64,000 nt of DNA from Acheta domesticus (lineage: Eukaryota > Arthropoda > Insecta > Orthoptera > Gryllidae): positions 48,614,335 through 48,678,334 of the forward strand of contig JAHLJT010003656.1 in the NCBI GenBank assembly GCA_031308135.1, in the 5' to 3' direction. Shown piece by piece: positions 21,950 to 32,729 of this stretch (positions within the stretch are counted from its first letter, which is position 1; every line of letters begins with the position of its first letter). A program made the translations under genes and the position numbers. The notes beneath the pieces were generated by a model. That model ran no database searches. It saw only the letters and a list, made by a program, of their open reading frames with translations, and had not been told where the DNA came from.

Positions 21950-22795
21950 CACGGAACGGTTTTTCAGTACCTTTGGAAAGAAATTGGAAAAAAACCTACA
22001 GAAAGTAAAAGACAGGCACTCGGAAACTTCCACTTTTGGTTGACCAACTTTCGTAAACTCAAAATTAAATAATTTTACATATACCTGTAGCATTTGTACG
22101 AATTAAATAAAATTATTAGTAAGATAGGGGGATGCTATTCGAGATCTAACATTTCTGGGGTCACGGGGTAAAAGTTCTTAAGTCAGATTTTGGAAAAATG
22201 GGTTAAGTACTGGAAGTACAAATTAAGTATCTATATTTTATTTTAGTAAAACGACCGATTGAAGTGTTGCCTCCTTAACGACAAAAAACGTTAAGTGTAG
22301 GAAGAAGCGTTGGCTCAAGAATATTTAACCCTTGTTTTCTCCAAACTAAGATTTTTGACTTAAGAACTTTTACGTCGTGACCACAGATTTTATAAGTGAA
22401 CACTGGACTACCTGAAAGTTAAAATGCCAAATGATTTGAAAATACCAGCCCGTGGGGTATGGGGTGTAGGGAAAGTACAATAGCATCAGAAACCGAGTCG
22501 GGGATGCAAATAGAATCGGATGTGATGGATGAGAAAGCTCGGAAAAAAATTAGTACGTCATGTTTCGCCTCTGGAATATAAAAAATCCTGGTTAAATAAA
22601 ATCTGACAAACATTATCCTGATGCCACATTTGTTCAAAGAACAACACGAGTAACAGATAAATATGACCAAGACCGTTGAGTCGTTCCACGATAGTGAACA
22701 TCAAGCCAAAAAACAGTTGTCTTCGCGGCGAAAATCGCAAACGCCCGAAATACAGCCCAGGTAACAACAATGGGTACTTTTCCAGATCCCGGGCA
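21950..22795. other. A+T-rich stretch, nothing recognised
   Basis: Frames on the minus strand (67, 83 and 106 codons) match no known family. No repeat copy identified. Confidence 0.35.
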
Positions 22796-22803
22796 ACACA
22801 GTA

Positions 22804-23105
22804 CCGGCAGCGTATAAGCGACTCTGACAGTTCTCTCGCCACATGCTGTGGTGTGTCATGTGACCCGTTCTGAAGCAATCAGTTTGCGAGGATTTGTTTA
22901 CTTTCTCAGAGCCAGGGTTCAGCGTTGCCGCTCATCTGACTCACACGAAGTCGCGGGGCGATAAGGTTCGGCTTTGGCGAAAGTCATGGACATGATATCA
23001 AGACGTGTTATAGTCGATCAGTAAGAGGTAATGTTTTGAGATTTAATTTGTCTGTGAGTAGGTGACAAAAGCGTACTGAACTGTCGGAGTCCCTTATACG
23101 CTGTA
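22804..23105 (+). mobile_element. MITE, family C copy 1
   Basis: A 302-bp element with imperfect terminal inverted repeats of about 30 bp: left CGGCAGCGTATAAGCGACTC then TGACAGTTC; right, reversed, ACAGCGTATAAGGGACTC then CGACAGTTC. It matches 43261-43558 in inverted orientation along its length (shared TTTGTTTACTTTCTCA, GAAGTCGC and AAGGTTCGGCTTTGGCGAAAG blocks). Its right end touches the family B MITE. Confidence 0.72.
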
Positions 23106-23342
23106 TACTGCAATTTTTCCAACTTCCCCCTTAAGGCCCGTCTTCACGATGGAGTATGTCACGGTATTTCGCGACGTTTTCAGTCGTGCCGCCAGGTATC
23201 GCATGATCGCGACCCTATCAAGCAGTTCTTGCGATCACGCGACTTCTAGCGGTACGAGGGACAAAGAAGCGAAATGCCGTGTGATATTCCATGGTGGCCA
23301 TTGGGGCTTTGGGGGCAGAATTAGAAAAATCGTAGTAAGAAC
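23103..23342 (+). mobile_element. Palindromic MITE, family B copy 2
   Basis: A 240-bp element matching 14891-15125 in opposite orientation, with inverted-repeat halves (TGGAGTATGTCACGGTATTTC at left; TGGAATATCACACGGCATTTC at right, reversed). It abuts the family C MITE and lies 42 bp downstream of the dpr splice donor on the minus strand. Confidence 0.75.
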
Positions 23343-23385
23343 AAGAGCAACAGTGTGAAGATTCGAGAGCGCGAGGGGTTCTTAC

Positions 23386-23554
23386 CGTTGAGCACGTGCA
23401 CGACGACCGTCTTGAGATTCGCGTTGGAGGGGTTGCACGTGTATTTGCCCGAGTCGGGCGTGTTGGCGCGCTGGATGAGCAGGTAGGACGTCGTCACGTC
23501 GCCTTTCTCTGTGATGACGCTCACGCCACCTCGCGGCGAATCGTAGTTGATCTC
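23386..23554 (-). CDS. dpr: dpr-family gene, exon for the second half of Ig domain 2
   Basis: This 169-bp exon encodes the C-terminal half of the second immunoglobulin domain of a Dpr protein. It begins EINYDSPRGGVSVITEKGD and continues with the strand TTSYLLIQRA, the F-strand motif DSGKYTC containing the second disulfide Cys, NPSNA, and the G strand VVVHVLNG. The acceptor is TTTTTTCAG (intron ends 23555) and the donor is CTCAACG followed by GTAAG at 23385. The exon starts in phase 0 and ends in phase 1. Dpr proteins are neuronal cell-surface proteins with two Ig domains that bind DIP partners to specify synaptic connections in insects. The sequence is closest in memory to the Drosophila Dpr6/8/9/10/21 group; the exact orthologue is not resolved. 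The C-terminal exon that should follow was not found in 1-23385. A family B MITE sits 42 bp past the donor. Confidence 0.93.
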
Positions 23555-23589
23555 CTGAAAAAACAAAGTTTGATTAGGCTGTGAGTGTT

Positions 23590-25515
23590 TCGTGGAAAAA
23601 GATAAACATGTGACAATGTTGGTAAAGTAAAAAATTCTGAATTGTTTGTATTAATAAGCATAATTCTGCCAAAAAGGGCTTAGAGGACCATACCAAAATT
23701 ATGCATTATCCTTTCCAAATTGTCTCATTAAACTAAACTCTGAAAGATCCAAAACTCTGTACAATGTTATGTCATAAATTCTGGAATTACGAGCATTTAT
23801 TATCAATGAATAGCTCAAGCTAAATTCAACAGGTTGTCTCACTTGATGCAGATTGTTCTGTACATATTTGTATATTATGTTGTCTTAATTATTTTGTATC
23901 TTACGTTATTGTATTATTTTGTTATTGTGTTACTATATTATATAGATTTGTTGTGTTATTTATATTGTATCTTGTACTAACTACTTTATGCTATTAGAAT
24001 TATTTGTAATTAAATTGTTCACGATAGAGCTATGAATATACACAGCAATTTGTAATAGGTTAACCTTGTAAATAAATTAATAATAAAATTGAATTGATTT
24101 CTCACATATGTATCACAGAAGAGGAACGAAAAGTCACAGTTAAAGGATCTCTGTCAAGCCCTTTCTGATGAAACAAGAGTCTTACTTTCCTTAATATTTT
24201 TTCTTCACTTAGTGTCGTCTGAACTGCGCTCATTAACCTGAGACATTAATTCAAGATATAATACATTCTGTCTGCCTTACGGCCGTTAAGGCTGAAGGGA
24301 TATACAACTTATTCTTTTACTGTATTTTGCATTGTGACCTGCAACATTAACTATAAAAATAACAATAGTGTACTCGTCCATTACTTTGTGACTCCCTCGA
24401 AATGATTGGAATTGCAAGAGAGGTTGACTTTTGTATCATCAAGAATTATTCCGAAATATTTATGGGGAATCGACTTTTGGCTATATTTGTTGGTTGTGTG
24501 TCTTTGCGTAACAATTACTAAGCTACCGCATGTTTGGGATATTTTAACACTTGAATGAAGCTATTTCTAAAGATATTGGACAAACTAAATATTACAGCAC
24601 AATTACAGCCTTAAATCACTGTAGATAAACTACTGTTCCCGCCTAGCAGCCAGTTGAATGTATCAAAAGTACCTAATCCTTGTTATTGAGATATTCCCAA
24701 CCTCTACTCTCTCTTTCCCCCTTTTTACTTATTTACTTTTACACAAAACATTTATACAAAAATAAACGTTTTCTACCTAAACGCTGAAAAGAAGGAACTA
24801 GAGAGATCAAGGCGTCACCAAAGAAATTTAGTTATAGTTGGAAAGTTTCAATCACCTCCCGTATGGAAAGCGCAAGTGTCTAATAGAGAAAAAATGAGGT
24901 CAACTACTTTATAAAGTAAAACATTCACAATAAAAGAAAGAACATAAATATTTATTTACTTGGCTTTAAGAAAGGAAGTTTTTAAAAAAACGTACACAAA
25001 ATATATTTGACATTAAACTTGAAACCTTGATGTATGAACAATACAATAAAGCATCTTTGTTCTTCAAGTGGCTTTATATTAATCAAAATGGTCATAGCTT
25101 TGTATATCTAATTATTAAACTAAGTGCTATATTCATATCTTAGGGCTCTGTAAAGAACACGAGTTTGAGAAAACGTCCCAGATAAATTACAACGGATGTT
25201 GGTAGCCTGACGCAAACCGAAAAACGAAAAAAATGGTTGGTCTGAGTTCACGGTCTTGCGCAGCGTTATGTCTAATTTCCATAAAAATAAACATCGGACG
25301 AAATGATCTTATCTGAAATCTTCTACTGAAGTCCACCCAGGGTCACTGACATGAGATTAATGGGATTTCTACAAAGATTTCAAAGAGTTCTAATCTGGGT
25401 GGGGTGACGCTTTGAATTTTGTTGCCGTTGTCAAATTTTCAGCTAGAACGACTTCAAAAGGAATTAAAAAAGGATTAGTAACTTTTCAGCTTCGAGGACA
25501 AATAAGAGAATATTT
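23590..25515. other. A+T-rich intronic DNA; possible retroelement 3' end near 24090
   Basis: The segment 23840-24100 is very A+T-rich with TTGTAAATAAATTAATAATAAAATTG near its end, similar in style to the 3' end of a truncated non-LTR element, but no coding remnant supports this. Nothing else recognised. Confidence 0.25.
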
Positions 25516-25523
25516 TTCAACGA

Positions 25524-25625
25524 GCGTAAAATGATAGCTATTATTAACGAGTTCATGTTTACGACACGAGCGACGTAGGAGCGAGTGTCGGAATTTCTAC
25601 GAGTGAATAATAGCCATTCTACGCG
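25524..25625. repeat. Nested inverted repeat (MITE-like hairpin)
   Basis: Outer arms: GCGTAAAATGATAGCTATTA at 25524 pairs with a segment at 25597-25625 that reads GCGTAGAATGGCTATTATTC in reverse. Inside lies a second, smaller inverted pair (CGACACGAGCG / CGAGTGTCG near 25560-25592). Non-coding; perhaps a short MITE or a fragment of one. Confidence 0.5.
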
Positions 25626-25629
25626 AGTA

Positions 25630-26270
25630 AAAGACTATACTTTTTCTACAACTTTCAAATTAATATTTAAAAAATACTAAATGGGCGACTTAACCTAACA
25701 GAACGGCTACAGAACACGCTATGTTCTCTGACCCTAACAAACACCAACTCGCATATTGTTTCGTGGTTCGCCTGTCTTACGACAGTTGCAATCTGCCGCG
25801 GCAGAGCACGCAGCGCCTCTGTTTGCGACTGCGAGAACCCTCTGCAGTGTATAATGAACTATGAAAAATCTGATTGGTCGACAGCCGTGCGAGAATAATA
25901 TTCTCTCATGGCTTGTGGAATCGGTATCATTATTGCATCCGATAACGTGCAGAAATGTATACATTCTGGAGTACCCGTAGAGAAAGAACTTATTCAGCTA
26001 GCGGGCAGAGAGGATAGGGATGGAAAGCGATTTAAATTATGAAATCCACGTGTCGATGTCAGTGTTTCAACCCCGCCCCCGACGGGGGGGGTGACGTTGT
26101 GAGATAATTAAATTTGCTACTTTGCATTTGAAACTTAAAATCAACCATATTTTCGCAATATATTTATTCATTTCCTTGTAATTTGAATAATTGTGTTTTA
26201 TTGACGTACTTGAGTGCCTAAACTTCAGAGACAATTCGAAGCAAAATATGACCTATGCCACCTTTATAAG
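25630..26270. other. Intronic DNA, nothing recognised
   Basis: Includes a short C/G run (CCCCGCCCCCGACGGGGGG near 26072). No feature supported. Confidence 0.35.
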
Positions 26271-26279
26271 TGTATTTTA

Positions 26280-26680
26280 CTCTAGTCTTACAATTAAAAA
26301 AAATTGGACCCGTTTTGGAGAAAATTTTGAAAATGCACTAAAGGCTTTACAATGTACCCCCACCAAAAAAATTAAAGAAAGTTATTTAAAATCGCAGAGC
26401 CTTGAGTGGAGTCAGATCAACCGGGGAATATGTATTTTGAAAAAAAATTCTACCTGTACTTTAGGCAGTAGTTGTTCACAGACATACAGTCGGACGGACG
26501 ATTTGAAAAAAAAAGAAAACTACTTCGGTATTAGGGTACCCCCAAACGTATATTTTCGTTGAAATCTTGAATTCGGTTTTCCGAAGCATTACATAACTTT
26601 CTCTACACCACTTATAGTACTCCGTATTTACGTCCGTATACGAGAACGTAACTGGTGCAAGGAAGTTCGGCGCAATGTGT
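26280..26680 (+). repeat. Family E fragment
   Basis: Shares GGAGAAAATTTTGAAAATGC, a CAGTCGGACGGACG block and CATTACATAACTTTCTCTA with the copy at 50290-50720. A 123-codon frame runs through it but reads as translated repeat. Confidence 0.5.
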
Positions 26681-26689
26681 TCTTACAAA

Positions 26690-27790
26690 CATGATGTAAT
26701 ATGTTTAAAAAAGTTACGGAACTAACATTTCTTTCAAATTTGTCTCACATTTATTTAAAATATTTCCTCTTATTTTCCTACATTTAGTACTCTTTAACAG
26801 AAGGTTCAATTTGGGGTATTTTTTGTTTTTTCAAAAATTACCCAAATGTAATTTTTTTGAAGATTTTTCACATCTTTTATATACACATTTCCAGCAATTT
26901 GTAAACCCTATTGTATTTGTGAGTTAATGTGATTCAAATGACTTCTAGTGAAGATTTTCGAAATCACAATAGATTCCTGTATAAAATAGCTACAATTCAA
27001 GTTTCGAATGATATTTGCTATAATTATGTTGCTATTTCATTATATGAAATCTCAATACAACTACATACAATTAGAGTTTACCAGCTATTGTTTACAAATA
27101 TTCAAACGTGATGAAATAGTTTACATGAAAAGCAAATATTTGGAAACAATTCATTTTAATAACAGTACCAACAGTAATGTTACTAGTTACTGGAATTAAA
27201 ATTTCATAAAATAACTAACTCACACCAATAAAATGGAAAACAATGCTAACTATACAATTACATATACATTCACGAGAAAAAGGTGCGAATAAAGAGAATT
27301 GTCAGTACATCTCTAATGAAGTTCTTGGAAAGTTAAATTAAAAGCTGCTTTCTATAACTACACACGACTTCAAACTTTGTTTTACATCTCTCACTCTCTT
27401 AATTAACTGAATTCCCAGCTCAAGTACGTGCGCACGCTTTCAGGATATCACTTTTTTACAGCTTCTTTACGACAGAATATACTGTGAGAGTTCTAATTTT
27501 TTTCCTTTAATGAATCAAATTCACTATTAAGAAAAAAATAACAGAAATATCCATTTATTTGTTAGGGCCGATGATCCCAAGGCATACACCGTAGACCTGA
27601 ATAAAGGTAGTTTACCTTTTAATTAAATTTAGAAAACATTTTCAAGCTTCAAAAAAAACTAATAGAAAACATTTATTCATAACAAAACAATAACAAAATT
27701 AATGTAAAGAATGGAACAATTCACAACTAGAAAACAAAAACAAACAAACCTAAACCTAACTTCTCAGAATTATAGTTTATTCATATCTCC
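26690..27790. other. A+T-rich intronic DNA, nothing recognised
   Basis: No coding, RNA or dispersed-repeat feature supported. Confidence 0.4.
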
Positions 27791-27800
27791 ATACCACCTT

Positions 27801-28008
27801 GGTCAACCTTAAATCATGGTCAACCTTAAATCATGGCCAACCTTGGCCATGGTATGGCCAACCTTGGCCATGGTATGGCCAACCTTGGCCATGGTATGGC
27901 CAACCTTGGCCATGGTATGGCCAACCTTGGCCATGGTCTGGCCAACCTTGGCCATGGTCTGGCCAACCTTGGCTATGGTCTGGTCAACCTTGACCAACCT
28001 TAAATCAT
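27801..28008. repeat. 21-bp palindromic minisatellite, ~7 units
   Basis: About seven copies of a 21-bp unit GGCCATGGTATGGCCAACCTT, flanked on both sides by shorter units of the form GGTCAACCTTAAATCAT. Each unit holds the near-palindrome TTGGCCATGGTATGGCCAA, so every repeat can form a hairpin. Because 21 is a multiple of three and stops are absent, frames on both strands stay open (e.g. WPWYGQP repeats); not considered genes. Confidence 0.92.
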
Positions 28009-28009
28009 T

Positions 28010-28545
28010 AAACCCGCATTCCGAATCTTCCAATATCTCCAATATGTTTACTCTTTATCGGTACTTCTATTTTTCAAGTCCTCCTTATATTTGAATGTGC
28101 ATACTCTGTTCTACATTACATACCTTCGTTCAGTTATCCACCAGACTGCGAGCCATTCAATACGAAGCGCAACGTCTACATACGATGTGCTTGTTGATTT
28201 TCTCTTTTGGAGTTTATTGTCTGTCGCTATGGTGTTCGGCCTTGCAACGTCAGTCCAAGCAGACCGTGCACAAGAACATCATATAATACGTAACATCCGT
28301 GGCGTGTTGACTTGTTACAAACCCAACCTCTGATGAAGAGCGAGTGCTTCCGGCCGCGTCTAGTACTTTCGTCATTAATCCCGCAAGAGAAGTGCAGGTT
28401 GTGAAGGGGGCGATATTCTAACCTCACTGAAAAGTGATATCTAGTGCAATCTCTAAGCTCTCGCTTATCTCTCAATATGTGTGGAAGTATAAGTATAAGA
28501 AGAGAGATGTTAAGAATGAGGAAGGGATGATCGAGAGAGGGGGGA
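28010..28545. other. Intronic DNA, nothing recognised
   Basis: Frames up to 125 codons (minus) do not resemble known proteins. Confidence 0.35.
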
Positions 28546-28569
28546 ATGGTCTGTTTGTTAAAGTACAGC

Positions 28570-28690
28570 TTCGGCTTTGGCCTGGTACTGATTGGAGAAG
28601 ACACAGAGAACTACGGATTACAGCAGCCAGCTGCTAGAATTCATTTCTAAACAGGGGCTGAATTGGAGCCAACTATCCTCAGTAATTCCG
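28570..28690 (+). repeat. Family F fragment
   Basis: CTGGTACTGATTGGAGAA, ACTACGGATTACAGCAGCC and CTGCTAGAATTC follow the same order as GAACTACGGATCAGAGCAG and CGCTAGAATGC in the copy at 39190-39715. Confidence 0.5.
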
Positions 28691-28699
28691 AAAAGTTCC

Positions 28700-29485
28700 T
28701 GAAATGTGTCTGTTGAGGCTGCAAATATGGTTTGAGTTTTTGACAGAGCTTTATAATATCTCATGTAGCCGAAACCGCTACATATATATGTTAATTCATT
28801 GACACAAAGAAAAGTTCTCAAAACGAGAAATATTTAAGAACTATTAGTATACTTCAGCTAAAGACTCATTGAGTATTGAAGAAATTTCAGTTTTTACCTT
28901 TACCTGGACGAGGGAAAAGTGTTTTTCTCACTTATTCTGTTCGTTATTCAGACTTACGCCTAGCCGCACTGTTTTGGCACGTTATAAAGCTCCGGTTCAC
29001 AGAGAATGCAAACCGAATTTGCCTAGAGACGGTACCAACTGTACGTAATAATACAACCTGCAGTGCAGCCAATACGCGTGCATTGTTCGTCTTCCACCTG
29101 GCGAGGCGATCCGTTGTAAAACAGCTTTGCTTTTCTGATTTTTCAAACAATGCGATCTCCCCGCGTCTTAAACGGAATCTCGTTTGATTCTGAGAATTGG
29201 CGACAATATGTTTTGCTGCCGCCCAGGACGTGGCGCAATCTACTGCACTTCTTTGAAAGTAGTTGATGCCTGGTACGAGAAATGACTTTTCGGCCTTTTT
29301 GGAAGTAGCCCGCGGTTTTGGGGGAAACATAAGACGAACTATGTCGAAGGCGCCACGTTTGAAATGAATGTTTCTCGCCGTTAATTAGCGCCAAAGAATT
29401 GTTATAAATGATTGAATTCTACGTATGGTGCTAAATTTGAAATAATTTGGCCCCTGTGCCAACAGTGTTATTAAAAATCGATTTA
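28700..29485. other. Intronic DNA, nothing recognised
   Basis: Frames of 103 (plus) and 128 (minus) codons overlap here; neither shows a known motif. Confidence 0.3.
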
Positions 29486-29489
29486 ACTT

Positions 29490-29910
29490 ACAAAGGCGGA
29501 GGATCCCCGGCCGAGGGGTGGGTTGGTTTTGGAGGCAGGGAGCGGTGAGAGGCTGTTCGCGGAGGGGGTGCGGAGGGGGCCGAGCGAGGGATGGGTGGGT
29601 GGCGGGGCAGGGCCGGGGGGAGGGAGCCGAGTGAGGGCAGGCGTTCCGAGAGGCGATTCCGCGAGAGGCGCGGCCCTCAAGCGGATCGAAGTGTTTGCGC
29701 GGGCGGCGCAGGTGGCATCGACGACGGGGGCGGTAATGGCGGCGGCGAAGGCGGCAGTGGGGGCGGTAACGTGGGCTGCGGCAGCGATGAGTTCCCTCGA
29801 CCCGAGGCCAACATCACCGCTGGGCTGCGCTACGATCGCTCCAAAGCGGAGTTTCTCAACCAGGAACTCCTCGGCGAAGAAAGCAAACTCGGTATATTAT
29901 CAAATAAATA
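29490..29910 (+). other. G+C-rich block, possible exon-like sequence
   Basis: A CpG-rich block inside the dpr intron. One plus frame ends with a less repetitive protein-like stretch, CGSDEFPRPEANITAGLRYD then RSKAEFLNQELLGEES, after a glycine-rich run. I do not recognise it. It could be an exon of another gene, a processed copy, or composition only. No convincing splice sites flank it. Confidence 0.2.
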
Positions 29911-30029
29911 AGAACTTACTAAGAGTAAATGTAGGCACTAAAACAAAACTACAAATTTATAAGTGCGTATATATAAACCAACATATATAAATGGAGCTGA
30001 AAGTATGCCACGTTATACCAAAGCAGAAG

Positions 30030-30640
30030 GTAGTGCTGTGGTCAGCATTTTTGAAGCTGGTGCGCGCGGTAATCCACGGCACGCCACAGAGCTCGCTGGC
30101 GCGGAACGCTGGCCAGCGGGAGGGAAAGCCTCGAGGCGAGGCTACCTTGGGGCGCGCCGCCCCTACTTAAGTGGGAGCGGGCGACGGCCAGCAGCAGTGA
30201 GAGCCAGGAGTCGCAGACAGTCCGCTTATCAGTCGGAGACACCGACGGAAAACGAGACGGGAGCCGCCGCCTAGGGAGAAGACGCGTGCCGAAGCAGCAC
30301 GCATAGAAGTCGCGACGGGCAGCCCAGGGGCCGTGCTGGAAGCACGGCAGGATAGCGTGCCAGGGACGTACGCGGTGAAGCCGCACCGGGAGTCGTGCGG
30401 GACACGTCGCGACCGCCAGGCTGAGGCGCCGTGCAGTGTGACGCACGGCGAAATGGAGTGTCGGAGGAGCACGCCGTGGAGCCACGCTGGGAAGCGTGAG
30501 GGACAGTACGAGTGCCTAGCAACGCACTAGCCAGAGCCTGACCAAGAAGAGTATATTTTGCCAGAAGATAGCAAATCCCATGCACTTTCTTTGTATGTAA
30601 AGGAGATATTGAAAGAATAAACTAAAGTTTAGTAAGCGTG
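30030..30640 (+). mobile_element. Possible solo LTR or 5' end of a retroelement
   Basis: A 500-bp G+C-rich segment with a promoter-like order: TACTTAAGTGGGAGCGGG near 30170, then CAGCAGTGAGAGCCAGGAG, and about 420 bp later an AATAAA (30618) followed by a T-rich segment. This resembles the U3-R-U5 layout of an LTR. TG...CA ends and a target duplication could not be fixed. It stands directly before a non-LTR retrotransposon tail. Confidence 0.25.
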
Positions 30641-30664
30641 TATCTTTTCATTTGGGCAAACATA

Positions 30665-31078
30665 ACAGGTAGCATCACAGCAGTGGAAATTAAATTCCTA
30701 GGCACTATAGTAGGGAAAACTAGAAGAGATCGCATAAGAAATATAATATTGGAGAGGAGCTAAAAGTTACGCCGCTACACAAAGAAATGGAAAACACGGC
30801 TCTGAAGTGGTATGGACGTGTTAATAGAATGGCAGAGGAAAGAAAGCCGAAACAAATGTTCGAAGCCAGGCCAGAGGGAAAGAGACCACTTGGAAGGCCA
30901 AAAGGGTCATGGAATGCATGTATACAGGATACATGTCAAAGGAGCGGAGCTACACTAGCTGAGGTGAAGTACAAGGCACAAGACAGAAATTATGTGAAAT
31001 GGCTAACACGGCCCTTAGAGGCATCAGGGGAAGAAGAAGAAGAAGAAGAAGAAGAAACTCCTCAGAAATGTCACTGAC
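30665..31078 (+). pseudogene. Non-LTR retrotransposon 3' terminal fragment
   Basis: Broken frames read the C-terminal tail typical of insect non-LTR retrotransposons: AVEIKFLGTIVGKTRRDRIRN, then in the next frame KEMENTALKWYGRVNRMAEER, EARPEGKRPLGRPKGSW and an ending in poly-Glu encoded by a (GAA)n run at 31028-31058. This is the same kind of tail as at 1415-1838 but a different sub-family (KWYGRVNRM against KKRWYVHLRRM). Stop codons near 30762 show it is dead. The 5' part is missing. The GAA run is probably the 3' microsatellite tail of the insertion. Confidence 0.7.
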
Positions 31079-31079
31079 A

Positions 31080-31705
31080 CGTGTTTTTGCGCCACGGTAT
31101 TCAACAATGCCGCTTTACAGCACGCCAAATTGGCACACAGATTGGGAAAAAAATAATATTAAACTCACCGAAACATTATGCGGTTTGTGTGTTTGCAATA
31201 TAAAGCGCATGTGTAGGCTGAAAACTGCGACTTCGTGACATGACACATACGCCATAATTTGCTAAAAATAGCTATCAACTACAAATATTAACAACAATTG
31301 CTTTAGGTAAAACGAAATGTGGATAGTTAGGTTTTTAATTTTCGAAAGTTTTTCGACGACCCTAGCCTACATTTTCACGTCGATAGTTGTTTAAAAATAG
31401 TCTATCTTTTGACTGTTTTCTTTTGTAACTGTATGCTAAGCTTTATTACTTTCTCATATATTATTTACGTAACTTAGAGAAAGAATTGTAATCCTGAGAA
31501 AACAAACGCGAATTTTGGACTGAGACACCCTGACTGGGCACTGATATTAAAAAAGGTGAAATAATTCAGTTAAAATGTTTTTCAATCAAAAAGCAGATCT
31601 CGCTGAAAAATTATACATAAATCTATTCTTCTTTGAATTCCCTCATTTGAGGGTTACTTGTGGAATTTTCAGTGTAGAGCTCTAGAACTTCTAAATTCAC
31701 CCACA
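31080..31705. other. Intronic DNA with a family G fragment
   Basis: The part at 31440-31560 (ACTTTCTCATATATT, GAGAAAGAATTGTAATCCTG, then GACTGAGACACCCTGACTGG) resembles 50970-51130 and in part 32230-32360. The rest is unremarkable. Confidence 0.4.
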
Positions 31706-31709
31706 AGGT

Positions 31710-31945
31710 TAGCACAGTCGGCCCCGTGGCAGAGATCGCTTAGGCAGTAGTGCCGTAGTGATTTCGGACCGTGGGGTCGAGGGTTCGAGTCCTGCCTCGG
31801 ACATTGTTGTAGGCGTATGTCCTTTCACCCCCTATCATCATCATCATCACATCGTTTCATCCTCATACCATAACGTTAAATCGAATAGTGGTCGCTAATG
31901 ACCTAGTAGTTGATGCGGTGCAAATTAATTAACTTAAACAAAAGG
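31710..31945 (+). repeat. tRNA-derived SINE
   Basis: An A-box-like GTGGCAGAGATCGC at 31727 and a perfect B box GGTTCGAGTCC at 31782 lie in a tRNA-like 5' part, followed by a body with a (TCA)n run (31836-31852) and a tail GACCTAGTAGTTGATGCGG that resembles the tails of other arthropod SINEs. Non-coding; mobilised in trans by a LINE. Confidence 0.7.
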
Positions 31946-32219
31946 TTAGCACTAATTAGATTAAAATTACATTATGATTGTGTAGTAATTTCTCATTTAA
32001 ATATTTGGTAATTAAGTATTTTATGACAAATGATGTTTTAAAATAAAATATGTAGTTTTGAAAGGTGTTATTTTCAGAATAACATATACAGTAAGGAAGG
32101 ATACATCGTTTTGTCTTGTAAATCATGAAAAACAATGTTTGAAATACCTTTTTGAATACGATGTGATTTAGTTGGTTGAGTTACAGTGAATGAATATCTT
32201 AAGCATTTACCATTTTGTA

Positions 32220-32720
32220 AATATTCACTATTTTGTGTTCCCTTTTTACTTTCTCACCTTATTTGGTATGAATAGAAAATATTGTAATCGCGCGACGGAA
32301 ATCGGAGATTTTTCGACTGAAGATAACTTATTGCCGGACCCAGATAAGAAAAAGTGAATAAACTTAAACCTTGCTCCAAAATGTAGTAAATTACTTTCTC
32401 TATCGCGTTTTGCAGTTATACCCTACATTTTGGGGTTCTCGATATAAAAATTGGTTTACGGCAAACCGTTTGTTAGTCCGGCTGCCCATCTGAACGTTTG
32501 TCACTCAGACCAATTGTTCGTCTGTCTGTCCGTCCATTCGTTCGTAAACAACGCTAGCACCTAAACCACAGGCAGGAGTTGCACCAATTTGATATCTCTT
32601 GATCGATCTGACTGATGTCGCGGCCCCTTGAATTGAAAACAGATATTTTGATTTTGGGGCTATTTTATTCAACTGTTATCTACTACGTTCTCTACTATTA
32701 TCTTATGTACTATACACATT
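32220..32720 (-). repeat. Family G/E fragment (inverted)
   Basis: Holds TTACTTTCTCACCTTATTTGG with GAAAATATTGTAATCGCGCG (family G block), then GTTCGTCTGTCTGTCCGTCC and ACAACGCTAGCACC, the reverse-strand version of the family E GACAGACGGAAGGACG / CTAGCGTTGACC blocks. Confidence 0.45.
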
Positions 32721-32729
32721 TTTTCAAAA

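Noticed and set aside
27799..28094. Proteins with WPWYGQP or VGHTMAK repeats
   Set aside because: A 21-bp minisatellite in frame on both strands; no start context or flanking coding sequence.
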